In this document: in pieces, positions 1 through 8,645 of the stretch
Layout of the letters: each line of letters begins with the position of its first letter
Numbering within the stretch: position 1 is the stretch's first letter
DNA from: an uncultured Collinsella sp.
Lineage (GTDB): Bacteria; Actinomycetota; Coriobacteriia; Coriobacteriales; Coriobacteriaceae
Reading direction: 5' to 3'
Assembly (NCBI GenBank): GCA_937995345.1
Contig: CALKKS010000002.1
Coordinates: 1-62,138 of the forward strand
Length of the DNA: 62,138 bases
Notes under the pieces: generated by a model
Seen by the model: only the letters and a program-made list of their open reading frames with translations
Told to the model about the DNA's origin: nothing
Database searches by the model: none
Position numbers and translations under genes: made by a program

Positions 1-54
1 CTGGTGATCTCCGCCTTGAGAGGGCGGCGTCCTAAACCGCTAGACGAACGGGCC
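1..54 (-). tRNA. tRNA-Glu (CTC), 3' part beyond window edge
   Basis: Read on the minus strand, this begins GGCCCGT and continues with a D-arm and a five-base-pair anticodon stem (CCGCC/GGCGG) around the loop CTCTCAA. The anticodon is therefore CTC, which reads GAG (Glu). The 5' two thirds are visible; the T-arm and the acceptor 3' strand fall outside the window. It resembles E. coli tRNA-Glu in the conserved TTCGTCTAG start. Confidence 0.93.
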
Positions 55-88
55 ACATGACATCTGCACTGCCGTGCTGCGAGGAAAT

Positions 89-117
89 ATATTACGGGAC
101 AAAAAACATCAGCGCAA
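89..117 (-). promoter_or_regulatory. Promoter of the tRNA-Glu gene
   Basis: On the minus strand a TTGCGC -35 (112-117) and a TAATAT -10 (89-94) are separated by exactly 17 bases, with the -10 ending 34 bases before the first tRNA base. Spacing and hexamers match a housekeeping sigma-70-type promoter. Confidence 0.7.
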
Positions 118-182
118 GAAGAAATTCCAAATTGCCGAAAAAATTGTCGGCAGGTTATGGAACGCGCAGGTCAACTGGTTAG

Positions 183-1577
183 CTAGTTCAAGTTGAGATG
201 AGCCAGGAGGGCTTCGCGATCGTTGGGGATGTTGTCCTCGATCACGGCGTCGAGGGCGGCGTTGAGAAGCTGTCCCAGCTCCGGCCCCGGCTTGACGCCG
301 GCGCGGATCAGGTCGCCACCATTGATGGCAAGCATCTTGAGTGTATAGGGTTCCCCCGCCTCCAGCAGCTCGTGCGCCAGCGCGCGCATCTCCTCAATCG
401 TCTCGACGTAATAGAAGCATGATGGCGCCTTGCCCAGCGTATCGGCACGCTTAAGGTCCATAAGCTCGTCAATCAGGCGGGCCGTGTCGACGCCCTCACC
501 CGAAAGCGCGCGCATCATATTGAGCAGGCAGGAGCGCTCGGGGCGCAGCGGCTTGTCATGGTATTTGATCAGTAGGCACACATCGCGCACCAAATCGTGC
601 GAGAGCGCCAGGCGATCCATGATGACACGCGCCTTCTTGGCGCCGAGCTCGGGATGACCGTAGAAGTGGCCGCTGCCGTCGTGATCGACCGTAAAGCACT
701 CGGGTTTGGAAACGTCGTGCAAAAACGCCGCCCACATAAGGCTCGACGAGGGCGCGACGCCGTCGCACAGCGCCAGCTCCCCTGCTACCGTCAGCACGCG
801 GGCGATATGCTCGTAGACGTTAAACGCATGATAGACGCTGCGTTGATCAAACCCGCGAGCGGACGCGAGCTCGGGCACGGCGGCGCAAACAAGCTCGGGG
901 TAGCGCAGCATGGCGTCTCCCCCGTGGCCGGTCGAAAGGATGCCCTCAAGCTCAATACCCACGCGCTCGCGCGCCACGGCATCGAGCAGCGGCGCGCACT
1001 CGGCAAGGGCACGCTTGGTCTCGGGCTCAATCACAAAGTCTAGGCGGCAGGCAAAGCGCACCGCGCGCAACATGCGCAGGGCATCCTCGTTAAAGCGGCG
1101 CTTAGGATCACCGACGGCGCGAATCAGCTTGCGGTCTAGGTCGCCCTGGCCATCGTAGCGGTCGACAAGGCCGCGCTCGGGATGCCAGGCCATAGCATTG
1201 ACGGTAAAGTCGCGGCGCGCCAGATCGTCCTCAAGCGAAGCGGCGCGCTCCACACTCTGAGGATGACGACCGTCGGTATAGAAGCCGTCCAGGCGATAGG
1301 TGGTGACCTCAATGCGCTCGCCATCGCAAATAGCCGTAATGCCGCCAAATTTAATGCCCGACTCAACTACGGCAATACCGGCGGCCTCGAGTGCCGCCTT
1401 GGACTCCTGCCACAGGCCGCTGCAGCACATGTCGACATCGTGGCTGGGACGTCCCATCAGGGCGTCACGTACCCAACCGCCCACGTACCAGGCCTCAAGA
1501 CCAACATCCTCGAGGGCTCGCAACACACGCAGAGAGGCGGCTGACGGCTGCGTGGCGTTGAGCGAAACATTGCACAT
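183..1577 (-). CDS. cca: CCA tRNA nucleotidyltransferase / poly(A) polymerase family with HD domain
   Basis: Adds or repairs the CCA end of tRNAs using CTP and ATP. The 464-residue protein has the class II nucleotidyltransferase head: GGWVRD at 33-38, the metal-binding DVD at 47-49, the RRDFTVNAMA stretch at 121-130 and the EDALRMLRAVRFA region at 164-176. An HD domain follows (LHD near 286-288), as in bacterial CCA enzymes with added phosphohydrolase activity. The open frame extends 62 codons further upstream, but the ATG at 1577 is preceded by AGGAGG at an 8-base spacing and begins where the family begins. It stands alone downstream of the fruK terminator. Whether it adds CCA or only part of it cannot be told from sequence by eye. 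Confidence 0.93.
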   Translation of the reverse strand: MCNVSLNATQPSAASLRVLRALEDVGLEAWYVGGWVRDALMGRPSHDVDMCCSGLWQESKAALEAAGIAVVESGIKFGGITAICDGERIEVTTYRLDGFYTDGRHPQSVERAASLEDDLARRDFTVNAMAWHPERGLVDRYDGQGDLDRKLIRAVGDPKRRFNEDALRMLRAVRFACRLDFVIEPETKRALAECAPLLDAVARERVGIELEGILSTGHGGDAMLRYPELVCAAVPELASARGFDQRSVYHAFNVYEHIARVLTVAGELALCDGVAPSSSLMWAAFLHDVSKPECFTVDHDGSGHFYGHPELGAKKARVIMDRLALSHDLVRDVCLLIKYHDKPLRPERSCLLNMMRALSGEGVDTARLIDELMDLKRADTLGKAPSCFYYVETIEEMRALAHELLEAGEPYTLKMLAINGGDLIRAGVKPGPELGQLLNAALDAVIEDNIPNDREALLAHLNLN

Positions 1578-1708
1578 TCCTGTGGCCTCCTGCAATTGCG
1601 GGCATATCGATTGATGGTTTCCAAGAAGTCTAGCAAGAAACGAGAGCGAGCGCACACGCGAACGCGCTTCAAGCAAGATTGAATCCCAAGACCTCTGCCA
1701 CCGAAATG

Positions 1709-1744
1709 AAAAAGCACCCGCCTCGATAATCCGAGACGGGTGCT
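1709..1744 (-). terminator. Rho-independent terminator of the first PfkB kinase gene
   Basis: On the minus strand, GCACCCG-T-CTCG pairs with CGAG-G-CGGGTGC across a six-base loop, followed by five Ts. It lies 35 bases past the kinase stop codon. Confidence 0.85.
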
Positions 1745-1778
1745 CAACAAAGCACGAAACCAAGGCCCGTACGCCACG

Positions 1779-2711
1779 CTAGCAGACCTGACGAATGGCG
1801 ATACCCTTCTGATACTCATCGACCTTTGCAAAGTCGCCCAGGCCCGGGCACTCGACCACGTTGGCGCCGGTGGCCATCGAGAGGCGCAGGGCGTCCTCGA
1901 CGCGCTCGGGAGCGTCGTGCCACACGGACAGGAAGGCGGCCAGCGAGGAATCGCCGGCGCAGACCGTCGACAGCAGCTTGACGTCGAAGGTGCGGTTGGC
2001 AAACCAGATGTGCTCCCCGTTGGAAAAGTATGCACCAGCACCGCCGAGGGTCAGCAACACGTTCTTGGCGCCCTTGGCATGCAGCTCGGCCATGGCAGCC
2101 TTGACGGACTCATCGTCGCCGCCGCTCACCTTAATGCCAAAGATGTCGAGCAGCTCGTCGTCGTTGGGCTTAATGAGCAACGGCTCCATGGCAATGAGGT
2201 CGGCCAACTGATGGCTCGAGATATCGAGCACGAACTCGGCGCCCTTCGCCTTCACGCGACGCAGGACCTCGGCCAGGAAGCCCTCGGAGGTGTTGGGGGG
2301 CAGCGAGCCGCTGATAACCAGGCAGGTCATGTCATCGAGCGAATCGATAAGCTCAAACATCTCCTGCTCGTTGGCTTCGTTGATGGCGGCACCGGCGTTG
2401 ACCATGTTGTACTCGGTGTCGGGACCGGCGTTGAGGAACACGTTGACACGCGTGATGCCGTCAGTCCACACGGGCTTGACGGGCACGCCCAGGGCCTCGG
2501 CGCCCTTAACGATATACTCACCCGAGAAGCCGGCGAAGAAGCCCAGGATCGTGGTGTCGACGCCGTAGTGGTCGAGCGTAAACGAAACGTTGAGACCCTT
2601 GCCGTTGGGGGTGTAGACAGCGTTACGGGTGCGGGTAACGGTGTTGGCGGACAGGCCATCGCAGGAGATGTTGTAGTCAATAGCGGGATTTGCAGTAAGC
2701 GTGTAAATCAT
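1779..2711 (-). CDS. 1-phosphofructokinase-type PfkB sugar kinase (copy 1)
   Basis: Probably phosphorylates fructose 1-phosphate (the product of the EIIFru transporter at 6.5-8.5 kb) to fructose 1,6-bisphosphate with ATP. The 310-residue protein has the LacC/FruK-like start TLTANPAIDYN, the NGKGLNVS substrate loop at 36-43, SGSLPP at 134-139, KPND at 181-184 and the C-terminal ATP/anion-hole segment. That segment reads VCAGDS (250-255); families normally have GAGD, so the first Gly is Cys here, while the catalytic Asp (254) is kept. The start was placed at the ATG at 2711, which follows AAGGAA; the frame runs 16 codons further. It is a tandem paralogue of the next gene. Tagatose-6-phosphate kinase activity is an alternative. 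Confidence 0.88.
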   Translation of the reverse strand: MIYTLTANPAIDYNISCDGLSANTVTRTRNAVYTPNGKGLNVSFTLDHYGVDTTILGFFAGFSGEYIVKGAEALGVPVKPVWTDGITRVNVFLNAGPDTEYNMVNAGAAINEANEQEMFELIDSLDDMTCLVISGSLPPNTSEGFLAEVLRRVKAKGAEFVLDISSHQLADLIAMEPLLIKPNDDELLDIFGIKVSGGDDESVKAAMAELHAKGAKNVLLTLGGAGAYFSNGEHIWFANRTFDVKLLSTVCAGDSSLAAFLSVWHDAPERVEDALRLSMATGANVVECPGLGDFAKVDEYQKGIAIRQVC

Positions 2712-2840
2712 GAATGTTCCTTTCACGAAGCAACGTGTTAATGAAAGTATATTCCACACATCGGTAAAAGGCTAGGACAACTCGGTAAACGGTGTGGAAG
2801 CGATGAAGTACGGCAGAACATGTCTCCCCCATGGCAGAAC

Positions 2841-2873
2841 AAAAAAGGCGCCCCGGTCGAAACCGGGACGCCG
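2841..2873 (-). terminator. Rho-independent terminator of the second PfkB kinase gene
   Basis: On the minus strand, GGCGTCCCGGT and ACCGGGGCGCC form a long GC stem with a short loop, then six Ts. Confidence 0.88.
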
Positions 2874-2900
2874 TATGCGCACGAGTTTGTCGCGTTTCGC

Positions 2901-3833
2901 TTACTTGCGATCGAGCTTGCGGACAGCAACGCGCTTGCTGTACTCGTCGACGTGACCAAAGTCGCCGATGCCGACGGACTCAGCAACGTTGGCGCCGGTG
3001 GCCATAGCGAGCTTCATGGCCTCCTCGACGTTGTCGCGATCCCTGTACCACTTGTGCAGGAACGCAGCGAGGGTGCAGTCGCCGGCGCAGACGGAAGAGA
3101 CAAGCTTGATGTTGAACTCACGCTTGGCATACCAGATGTCCTCGCCGTTGGAGAAGTAAGCGTCACCGCGGCTACCACGGGTGAGCAGCACGTTCTGGAC
3201 GCCGGCCTCGTGAGCCAGCTTCATGGCAACGCGGACCTCGTCGTCGGTGTCGACCGGCACGCCGAAGATAGCCTTCATCTCGTGATGGTTCGGCTTAATG
3301 AGCAGCGGCTTCTTGTGAGCGAGCTCCTTGAGCTTGTCGGAGGACAGGTCCAGGACGACGTCGGCGCCACGGGCCTGAGCGTGCTCCATGACCTGAGCCA
3401 GGAAGTCGGGCGTAGCTTTGGGAGGCACGGAGCCGGAGACGATCAGGCACTCAAGGTCGCCCGCGGTGTCCAGGATGTTGTAGAGCTCCTCCTGGTGCTG
3501 CGGCGTGATCGGAGCACCGGGGTTGAGGATGCCGTACTCGTGCTGGCCATCGTTGACGTAGGTGTTAATGCGCGTGATACCGTCGGTCCAGACCGGGCGG
3601 CAAAGGCAACCCAGGTTCATGACCTCCTCGACGATGAACTTGCCCGTGAAGCCGGCGAAGAAGCCGAGAGCGACGGTGTCGACGCCCATCTTCTTAAAGG
3701 CGAAGGACACGTCGAGGCCCTTGCCGTTAGCCGTGTAGCTGGCCGAGCCGGTGCGGACGTTCTCGTCGGGCTCGAGCGGAGAGCTCGAAACCGTCATGTC
3801 GACAGCCGGGTTAGCGGTTAGCGTGTAGAACAT
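2901..3833 (-). CDS. 1-phosphofructokinase-type PfkB sugar kinase (copy 2)
   Basis: This 310-residue tandem paralogue of copy 1 has the same length and the same motif positions: TLTANPAVDM at the start, NGKGLDVS at 36-43, SGSVPP at 133-138 and KPNH at 180-183. It carries the same unusual VCAGD motif (248-252), here followed by a second Cys (253). The predicted role is the kinase step after PTS uptake of fructose or a related ketose. Its ATG follows AGGGGG at a good distance. Each copy ends in its own terminator, so they can be transcribed separately. The two have diverged clearly, which suggests different substrates or conditions rather than a recent duplication. Confidence 0.87.
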   Translation of the reverse strand: MFYTLTANPAVDMTVSSSPLEPDENVRTGSASYTANGKGLDVSFAFKKMGVDTVALGFFAGFTGKFIVEEVMNLGCLCRPVWTDGITRINTYVNDGQHEYGILNPGAPITPQHQEELYNILDTAGDLECLIVSGSVPPKATPDFLAQVMEHAQARGADVVLDLSSDKLKELAHKKPLLIKPNHHEMKAIFGVPVDTDDEVRVAMKLAHEAGVQNVLLTRGSRGDAYFSNGEDIWYAKREFNIKLVSSVCAGDCTLAAFLHKWYRDRDNVEEAMKLAMATGANVAESVGIGDFGHVDEYSKRVAVRKLDRK

Positions 3834-3907
3834 TTACAGTACCCCCTGTATATGTGAGGGCCGCGTGGCCGGCCCATTCCAACCACGCGGTTACCTCTGA
3901 TACCAAA

Positions 3908-5611
3908 TTAGCGAGCTGCGGACTCGAGCAGTGCCTTGACCTCGGCAGCGGTGTTGCAGGCGAGCGCCTTCTCGGCGAGCTCGTCGCACTCGGCCTTGGT
4001 CCACTGGCTGATGGTCTTGCGGGCGCGCAGGATGGACGGAGCGCTCATCGAGAACTCCTCCAGGCCCCAGCTGATCAGCAGCGGCTCAAGCAGCGGATCG
4101 GCAGCGGCCTCGCCGCACATGCCGACCATGATGCCGGCCTTCACGCCGCTCTCGATGATGTTCTTGAGCGAGCGGAGCACGGCGGGATAGTACACCTGGT
4201 ACAGGTTGGAGATGGTGTCGTTGCCACGGTCGGCGCACATGGTGTAGCCGATCAGGTCGTTGGTGCCGATGGAGAAGAAGTCGGCCACCTCAGCCAGGCG
4301 GTCAGCGAGCAGCGAGGCAGCAGGCGTCTCGACCATGATGCCGACCTCGATGTTCTCGTTGAACTTGCGGCCCTCTTCGGTCAGCTCGGCCTTGCACTGC
4401 TCGACGAGCTCCTTGACGGCCACGACCTCCTCGACGCAGGTGACGAGCGGGATCATGATCTTGACGTCACCAAAGGCGCTGGCGCGCAGAAGGGCGCGGA
4501 GCTGGACCTTGTACTGATCGGGGTTGGCCAGGCAGTAACGCACGGCGCGGAAGCCCATGAAGGGGTTGTCTTCCTTGACCATGTGCAGGTACGAGATCTC
4601 CTTGTCGCCGCCCACGTCGAGCGTACGGATGATGACCGGAGCGCCCTTGAGCGCGCTGGCGACCTTGCGGTAGGCGTTGAACTGCTCTTCCTCGGAAGGA
4701 AGCTCAGCGGAGTCCATGAACAGGAACTCGGAGCGGAACAGACCAATGGCCTCGGCATCGTGATCGAGCGCGTTGGGCACGTCATCGGGGTTACCGATGT
4801 TGCAGGCGATGATCTTCTTGATGCCGTCGGCAGTCACGGACGGCTTGCCGCGGAAGGCCTCGAGGGCTGCCTTCTCGGCAGCGAAGGCCTCGGCCTTGGC
4901 GGTGTAGGCAGCGAGCGTCTCCTCGTCGGGATCGGCCTCGACAACACCCTTGCCACCGTCGACGACGACGGTCATGCCGTTGCGCAGAGCGGTGCAGCTG
5001 TTGGCAACCGAAAGGACGGCCGGAATCTCGAGGGCGCGCGCGATAATCGCGGAGTGCGACGTGCGGCCACCGGTCTCGGTGACGATACCGGCAACGTGGG
5101 CCTTATCGATCGTGGCGGTCATGGACGGCGTAAGGTCGTGCACGACAACGACGGTGTTCTCGGGCAGGACGGAGAGGTCGACGACCTCCTTGCCCAGCAG
5201 CTCGGCCAGAATACCGGTGCGGATGTCGGCGATGTCGGCCGCGCGCAGACGGAACATCTCGTCGTCCATGGACAGGAACATGTTCTCGAACATGGTCGAG
5301 GTGTCCATGAGCGCCTGCTCGGCGCAGGTGCCGCCGTCGATGGCGGCGTTGATGGCGTCGGTCATGCCCGGGTCCTGAGCCAGGACAATGTGTCCGCTCA
5401 TAATCTCGGCCTCGGCCTCGCCCACCGTCTCCTTCATGTGGTCGGCCTGAGCCTGGGTCTTCTCGCAGAAGACCGAAAGAGCGGTCTGATAGCGCTCCTT
5501 CTCTGCTGCCGAATCAGCGACCTCGTGCGGTTCAAACGTCAAGTCGGGATCGACGGCGACCATGACGGTACCGATTCCGATTCCCTCGGATGCGTTGACT
5601 CCCTGATACAT
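3908..5611 (-). CDS. ptsI: PTS enzyme I (phosphoenolpyruvate-protein phosphotransferase)
   Basis: Cytoplasmic first enzyme of the phosphotransferase system. It takes phosphate from PEP onto a histidine and passes it to HPr. The 567-residue protein has the usual length. The phospho-histidine motif GGRTSHSAI is at 181-189, with the active His at 186. The PEP-binding TIM barrel follows, with GTNDLIGYT and the C-terminal MCGEAA. Two in-frame ATGs, at 5611 and 5617, share the GGAGAGAGGA ribosome site; 5611 was preferred for spacing. It lies directly downstream of ptsH, separated by a hairpin, and upstream of two fructose-type kinases, so general PTS enzymes are grouped with fructose genes here. 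Confidence 0.95.
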   Translation of the reverse strand: MYQGVNASEGIGIGTVMVAVDPDLTFEPHEVADSAAEKERYQTALSVFCEKTQAQADHMKETVGEAEAEIMSGHIVLAQDPGMTDAINAAIDGGTCAEQALMDTSTMFENMFLSMDDEMFRLRAADIADIRTGILAELLGKEVVDLSVLPENTVVVVHDLTPSMTATIDKAHVAGIVTETGGRTSHSAIIARALEIPAVLSVANSCTALRNGMTVVVDGGKGVVEADPDEETLAAYTAKAEAFAAEKAALEAFRGKPSVTADGIKKIIACNIGNPDDVPNALDHDAEAIGLFRSEFLFMDSAELPSEEEQFNAYRKVASALKGAPVIIRTLDVGGDKEISYLHMVKEDNPFMGFRAVRYCLANPDQYKVQLRALLRASAFGDVKIMIPLVTCVEEVVAVKELVEQCKAELTEEGRKFNENIEVGIMVETPAASLLADRLAEVADFFSIGTNDLIGYTMCADRGNDTISNLYQVYYPAVLRSLKNIIESGVKAGIMVGMCGEAAADPLLEPLLISWGLEEFSMSAPSILRARKTISQWTKAECDELAEKALACNTAAEVKALLESAAR

Positions 5612-5662
5612 TCCCATTCCTCTCTCCGTGCCATGTGATAAAGCGTTTTGCCATATCCATGA

Positions 5663-5699
5663 CAAAAGAGCGCAGCTACCTTGATACAGGTCACTGCGC
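5663..5699 (-). terminator. Hairpin between ptsH and ptsI, possible attenuator or terminator
   Basis: On the minus strand, GCGCAG pairs with CTGCGC and inner ACCT pairs with AGGT, followed by TCTTTTG. The short T tract suggests partial termination, which would give more HPr than enzyme I. Confidence 0.55.
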
Positions 5700-5744
5700 C
5701 CCCAAGTATGAACTTAATTGTTCAACATGCGACCCGTTTGAGTT

Positions 5745-6008
5745 CTACTCGCCAAGACCGCTCTTGATGAGCTCGATGGCAGCAGCCAGAGCCTCGGCCT
5801 CGTCGGCGCCGTCGCACTTGACCTCGACCTCGGTACCGCAGGGGATACCAGCAGCCATGAGGGCCATCGGGGACTTGCCGTTGACCTCCTTCTCGGGGGT
5901 GACGACCGTCACGTCGCAGGCGTACTTGCCCATGGTGGAGGCGAAGAGGCCAGCCGGACGCATGTGAAGACCCTGCGGATTGACGAGGGTAGCCTTCTCA
6001 GAAACCAT
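5745..6008 (-). CDS. ptsH: PTS phosphocarrier protein HPr
   Basis: Small phosphocarrier that passes phosphate from enzyme I to the EIIA domains. The 87-residue protein has the active histidine at 15 in GLHMRPAG. It also has a serine at 46 (NGKSPM), the position phosphorylated by HPr kinase in Gram-positive bacteria; the usual SIM is SPM here. The start is preceded by AAGGAG. The upstream region is AT-rich, with a TAATAT -10-like hexamer on the minus strand (6077-6082), so ptsH probably has its own promoter. No HPr kinase gene is in the window. Confidence 0.96.
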   Translation of the reverse strand: MVSEKATLVNPQGLHMRPAGLFASTMGKYACDVTVVTPEKEVNGKSPMALMAAGIPCGTEVEVKCDGADEAEALAAAIELIKSGLGE

Positions 6009-6151
6009 AATTGACTCCTTTTTTGTGTTTAACCCCTGTCGTGTATGCGGCAGGAGTCAGATTCACGACGTTGTTTATATTAACTCACATCAAACGGTTT
6101 TTCATTGTGTTTCGCACGAATTGTTGGACAGATGTCGTTCCCGCACGCTCT

Positions 6152-6270
6152 CCTGCCGGGCGGGGCGGTTAAGTTTGCTGCTCTACAGTCCTGCGCAAGA
6201 CGGAAAGCACATTAAGTGCTTTCCTTTGCGTGCGGAACTCGCGACAAACTTAACCGCCCCGCCCGGCAGG
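6152..6270. repeat. 26-bp perfect inverted repeat enclosing a second hairpin
   Basis: Arms 6152-6177 and 6245-6270 are exact reverse complements over 26 bases, GC-rich at the outer end and ending in TTAAGTTTG. The 67-base loop contains another hairpin: GGAAAGCAC (6202-6210) pairs with GTGCTTTCC (6216-6224), and CGCAA (6194-6198) with TTGCG (6226-6230). It lies between fruA and ptsH with no coding potential. It is neither a simple terminator (no T tract) nor an IS end pair with any gene between. Confidence 0.9.
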
Positions 6271-6379
6271 CGAGCTGCGGAAACTCGGTCGGTCCAGAGC
6301 AATATCGTGCGAACGGAATTCTGGCTGATTATCTGTACGCAACAAAGACTCGATAGGTAGTCCCCTCTATGCCCTTTTG

Positions 6380-6450
6380 TAAGTTGCGGTGAAATAGGGA
6401 CTGAATTTGGGGTTGAATCGTTTGAACAGTCCCTATTTCACCGCAACTTA
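6380..6450. repeat. 23-bp perfect inverted repeat
   Basis: Arms 6380-6402 and 6428-6450 are exact reverse complements (TAAGTTGCGGTGAAATAGGG plus ACT), with a 25-base AT-richer loop. It is immediately followed by the fruA terminator. Together with the 119-base element above it fills most of the 525-base gap between fruA and ptsH. Confidence 0.9.
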
Positions 6451-6462
6451 TGGCAGAGGCAG

Positions 6463-6500
6463 AAAAAGGCGGAGGGCCTGGTGAGGGTCTCCGCCTTTGT
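6463..6500 (-). terminator. Terminator of fruA
   Basis: On the minus strand, AAAGGCGGAG(A) pairs with CCTCCGCCTTT around CCCTCACCAGG, ending in TTTTTC. Confidence 0.85.
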
Positions 6501-6533
6501 TACAGGGGGCGATGCTATTCGCGAGCTGCGGGA

Positions 6534-8552
6534 TTAGACCAGGCGGGCGTTGATCGTCTTGGCGATCTCGGCGGCGTCAGTGGAACCCTTGACGGTGGCA
6601 CGGAAGTCCTCGTCCATGAGCGCCTCGGCGACCTTGGACAGGATCTTGAGGTGCGTGGTGCCAGCCTGAGCGCCCGGGATGAGCAGCGCGATGGCCACGT
6701 TGACGGGAGCGCCGTCCATGGTGTCCCAACCGGTCACGCCGGACTCGTCCTTGACGACGATGACGGCAGCCTCGGAAATGGCGTCGGACTTGGCATGCGG
6801 GATGGCAAAGCCCTCCATCATGCCCGTGGTGCCCTCGGCCTCGCGGGCCAGGAAGGCGTTCATCACGGCGTCGGCGTCGCCGGCGATACCGGCCTTGACG
6901 GCCTGGTTAGAGACAAAGCTCAGAGCCTCGTCACGAGAAGCGAAGTCCTCGGCGACAAAGACGTTCTCGACCTTCACGAAGTCGGCAGCCTCGGCCTTGG
7001 GAGCCTCGACGGCAGCGGCCTTGGGGGCCTCGACCGGCTGAGCAGCAGCGGCAGGAGCGGCAGGAGCGGCCTTCTGGTTCTTCTCGAAGTCGTACTTCTT
7101 GAAGGCCACGAACAAGATGCCACCGACCACAGCACCGATGAGGATCGCGAGGACCCACAGCGGACCGTTCTCGACAACGGGCAGGACCAGGAAGCCACCG
7201 TGGGGCGCCGGATCGTGAACGTTGAACATGATGGTCAGAATCGAAGCAATGGAGGAGCCAAGCATCATGATGGGCATGACGGGCCAGATGTTCTTGGTCA
7301 TGAACGGAATGGCGCCCTCGGTGATGTGGGTGCAACCAAGGATGAGGTTGACAACACCGGCGTCATGATCCTCCTGGCTGAAGTACTTCTTGCCGACGAC
7401 GACGGCGAAGGTAGTGATCAGCGGCGGAACGATGCAGGCGGCGGAAACGGCAGCCATGAAGTTAGTGCCGAAGTTGTAGGTCTCGGTGCCGACACCGGCG
7501 GCCAGGGCCTCGGTGAGCATAGCGGTACCGGTGACGTAGGCAGCCTTGTTGACCGGGCCACCCATGTCAAAGGCGCACATGCAGCCGATGGCAAGACCCA
7601 GGACGATAGCGCCAGAGGCGGACAGACCCTTAAGGAAATCCATCATGGCGGTGTTAATGGCAGCCATGGGGCCGGAGATGCCGAGCATGACCAGACCGAC
7701 GATGGCGGTCGAGAACAGCGGGTACAAAAAGATTGCCTTGAGGCCGTCCAGGTTCTTGGGCAGACCGGCAAAGACCTTCTCGAGCAGCAGGATGACATAG
7801 CCAGCGAGGAAGCCGCCGACGATGCCGCCCAGGAAGCCGAAGCCCACGCCGGCTCCACCGGCGTCGATCATACCGGTATCGGCGTTAACGGGCAGGCCCT
7901 GGATGGCAATCATACCGGCAACAAAGCCGGGGACGAGTGCCGGGCGCTTGCCGATGGACTCGGCAATATAGGCGGAAAGCACGGGAACCATGAGGTTCAT
8001 GGCGATGCCGCCGATAATCTTGAGCATAGCGGCGAAGCTGTTGTAGTCGGCAGCCGTCGAATCGAAGGACGTGATGCCCCACAGGAACGAAACGGCGGTC
8101 AGAACACCACCGGCGACGACGAAGACCAGCATGTGGCTGACGCCATTCATGAGGTGCTTGTAGATGACGTGGCCGATGGACTCCTTCTCCTCGACCTCGT
8201 CCTCGACATCGGCGGCAGCGGCAACCGTGCCGTCGCCCTTGGCGGCGAGCGCGCGGTCGATCAGCTTTCCGGCGGCCTCGACGGACAGGGCCTTGGAAAC
8301 GCCGACGGAAACCATGGGCTTACCGGCGAAACGCTCAGCCTGGACATCCTTATCGGCTGCGACGACGACAGCCTTGGCACCGGCGATCTCGCTCTTGGTG
8401 AGCTCGTTCTCGACACCGACCTGGCCATGGGTCTCGACCTTAATGGTCAGACCGCGCTCGGCAGCTGCCTTCTCCAGCGCCTCCTTCGCCATGAAGGTGT
8501 GCGCAATGCCGGTCGGGCAACCGGTAGCGGCGATGATGTCAAACTTAGCCAT
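6534..8552 (-). CDS. fruA: Fructose-type PTS transporter, EIIB-EIIC-EIIA fusion
   Basis: Membrane transporter that imports and phosphorylates a ketose, most likely fructose to fructose 1-phosphate, with phosphate from HPr. The 672 residues are ordered IIB, IIC, IIA. IIB (about 1-100) has the phospho-cysteine at 12 in ATGCPTGIAHT. IIC (about 130-470) is a run of hydrophobic segments with the conserved MGGPVNKAAY. After an Ala/Pro/Glu-rich linker, IIA (about 530-672) carries the phospho-histidine at 586 (FAIPHAKSD). The ATG at 8552 follows AAGGAGGG; the frame continues upstream but without support. The gene is divergent from an RpiR-type regulator and shares with it a palindrome-rich control region. 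Confidence 0.95.
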   Translation of the reverse strand: MAKFDIIAATGCPTGIAHTFMAKEALEKAAAERGLTIKVETHGQVGVENELTKSEIAGAKAVVVAADKDVQAERFAGKPMVSVGVSKALSVEAAGKLIDRALAAKGDGTVAAAADVEDEVEEKESIGHVIYKHLMNGVSHMLVFVVAGGVLTAVSFLWGITSFDSTAADYNSFAAMLKIIGGIAMNLMVPVLSAYIAESIGKRPALVPGFVAGMIAIQGLPVNADTGMIDAGGAGVGFGFLGGIVGGFLAGYVILLLEKVFAGLPKNLDGLKAIFLYPLFSTAIVGLVMLGISGPMAAINTAMMDFLKGLSASGAIVLGLAIGCMCAFDMGGPVNKAAYVTGTAMLTEALAAGVGTETYNFGTNFMAAVSAACIVPPLITTFAVVVGKKYFSQEDHDAGVVNLILGCTHITEGAIPFMTKNIWPVMPIMMLGSSIASILTIMFNVHDPAPHGGFLVLPVVENGPLWVLAILIGAVVGGILFVAFKKYDFEKNQKAAPAAPAAAAQPVEAPKAAAVEAPKAEAADFVKVENVFVAEDFASRDEALSFVSNQAVKAGIAGDADAVMNAFLAREAEGTTGMMEGFAIPHAKSDAISEAAVIVVKDESGVTGWDTMDGAPVNVAIALLIPGAQAGTTHLKILSKVAEALMDEDFRATVKGSTDAAEIAKTINARLV

Positions 8553-8645
8553 GTGTCCCTCCTTCTTGAGTACTGCGCCCGCAGGCGCTCCCCTACACGC
8601 GCGTTCTTGCGCGCTTTTCCACAACTGAAAGATACCAACCCAGCG

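Noticed and set aside
3854..5638. Long plus-strand open frame antisense to ptsI
   Set aside because: The minus strand encodes a perfect enzyme I; high GC and third-base bias open the opposite frame. No ribosome site, and low-complexity composition.
6152..6450. Repeats between fruA and ptsH as a CRISPR array
   Set aside because: The two palindromes differ in sequence, there are no regularly spaced direct repeats, and no cas genes are in the window.
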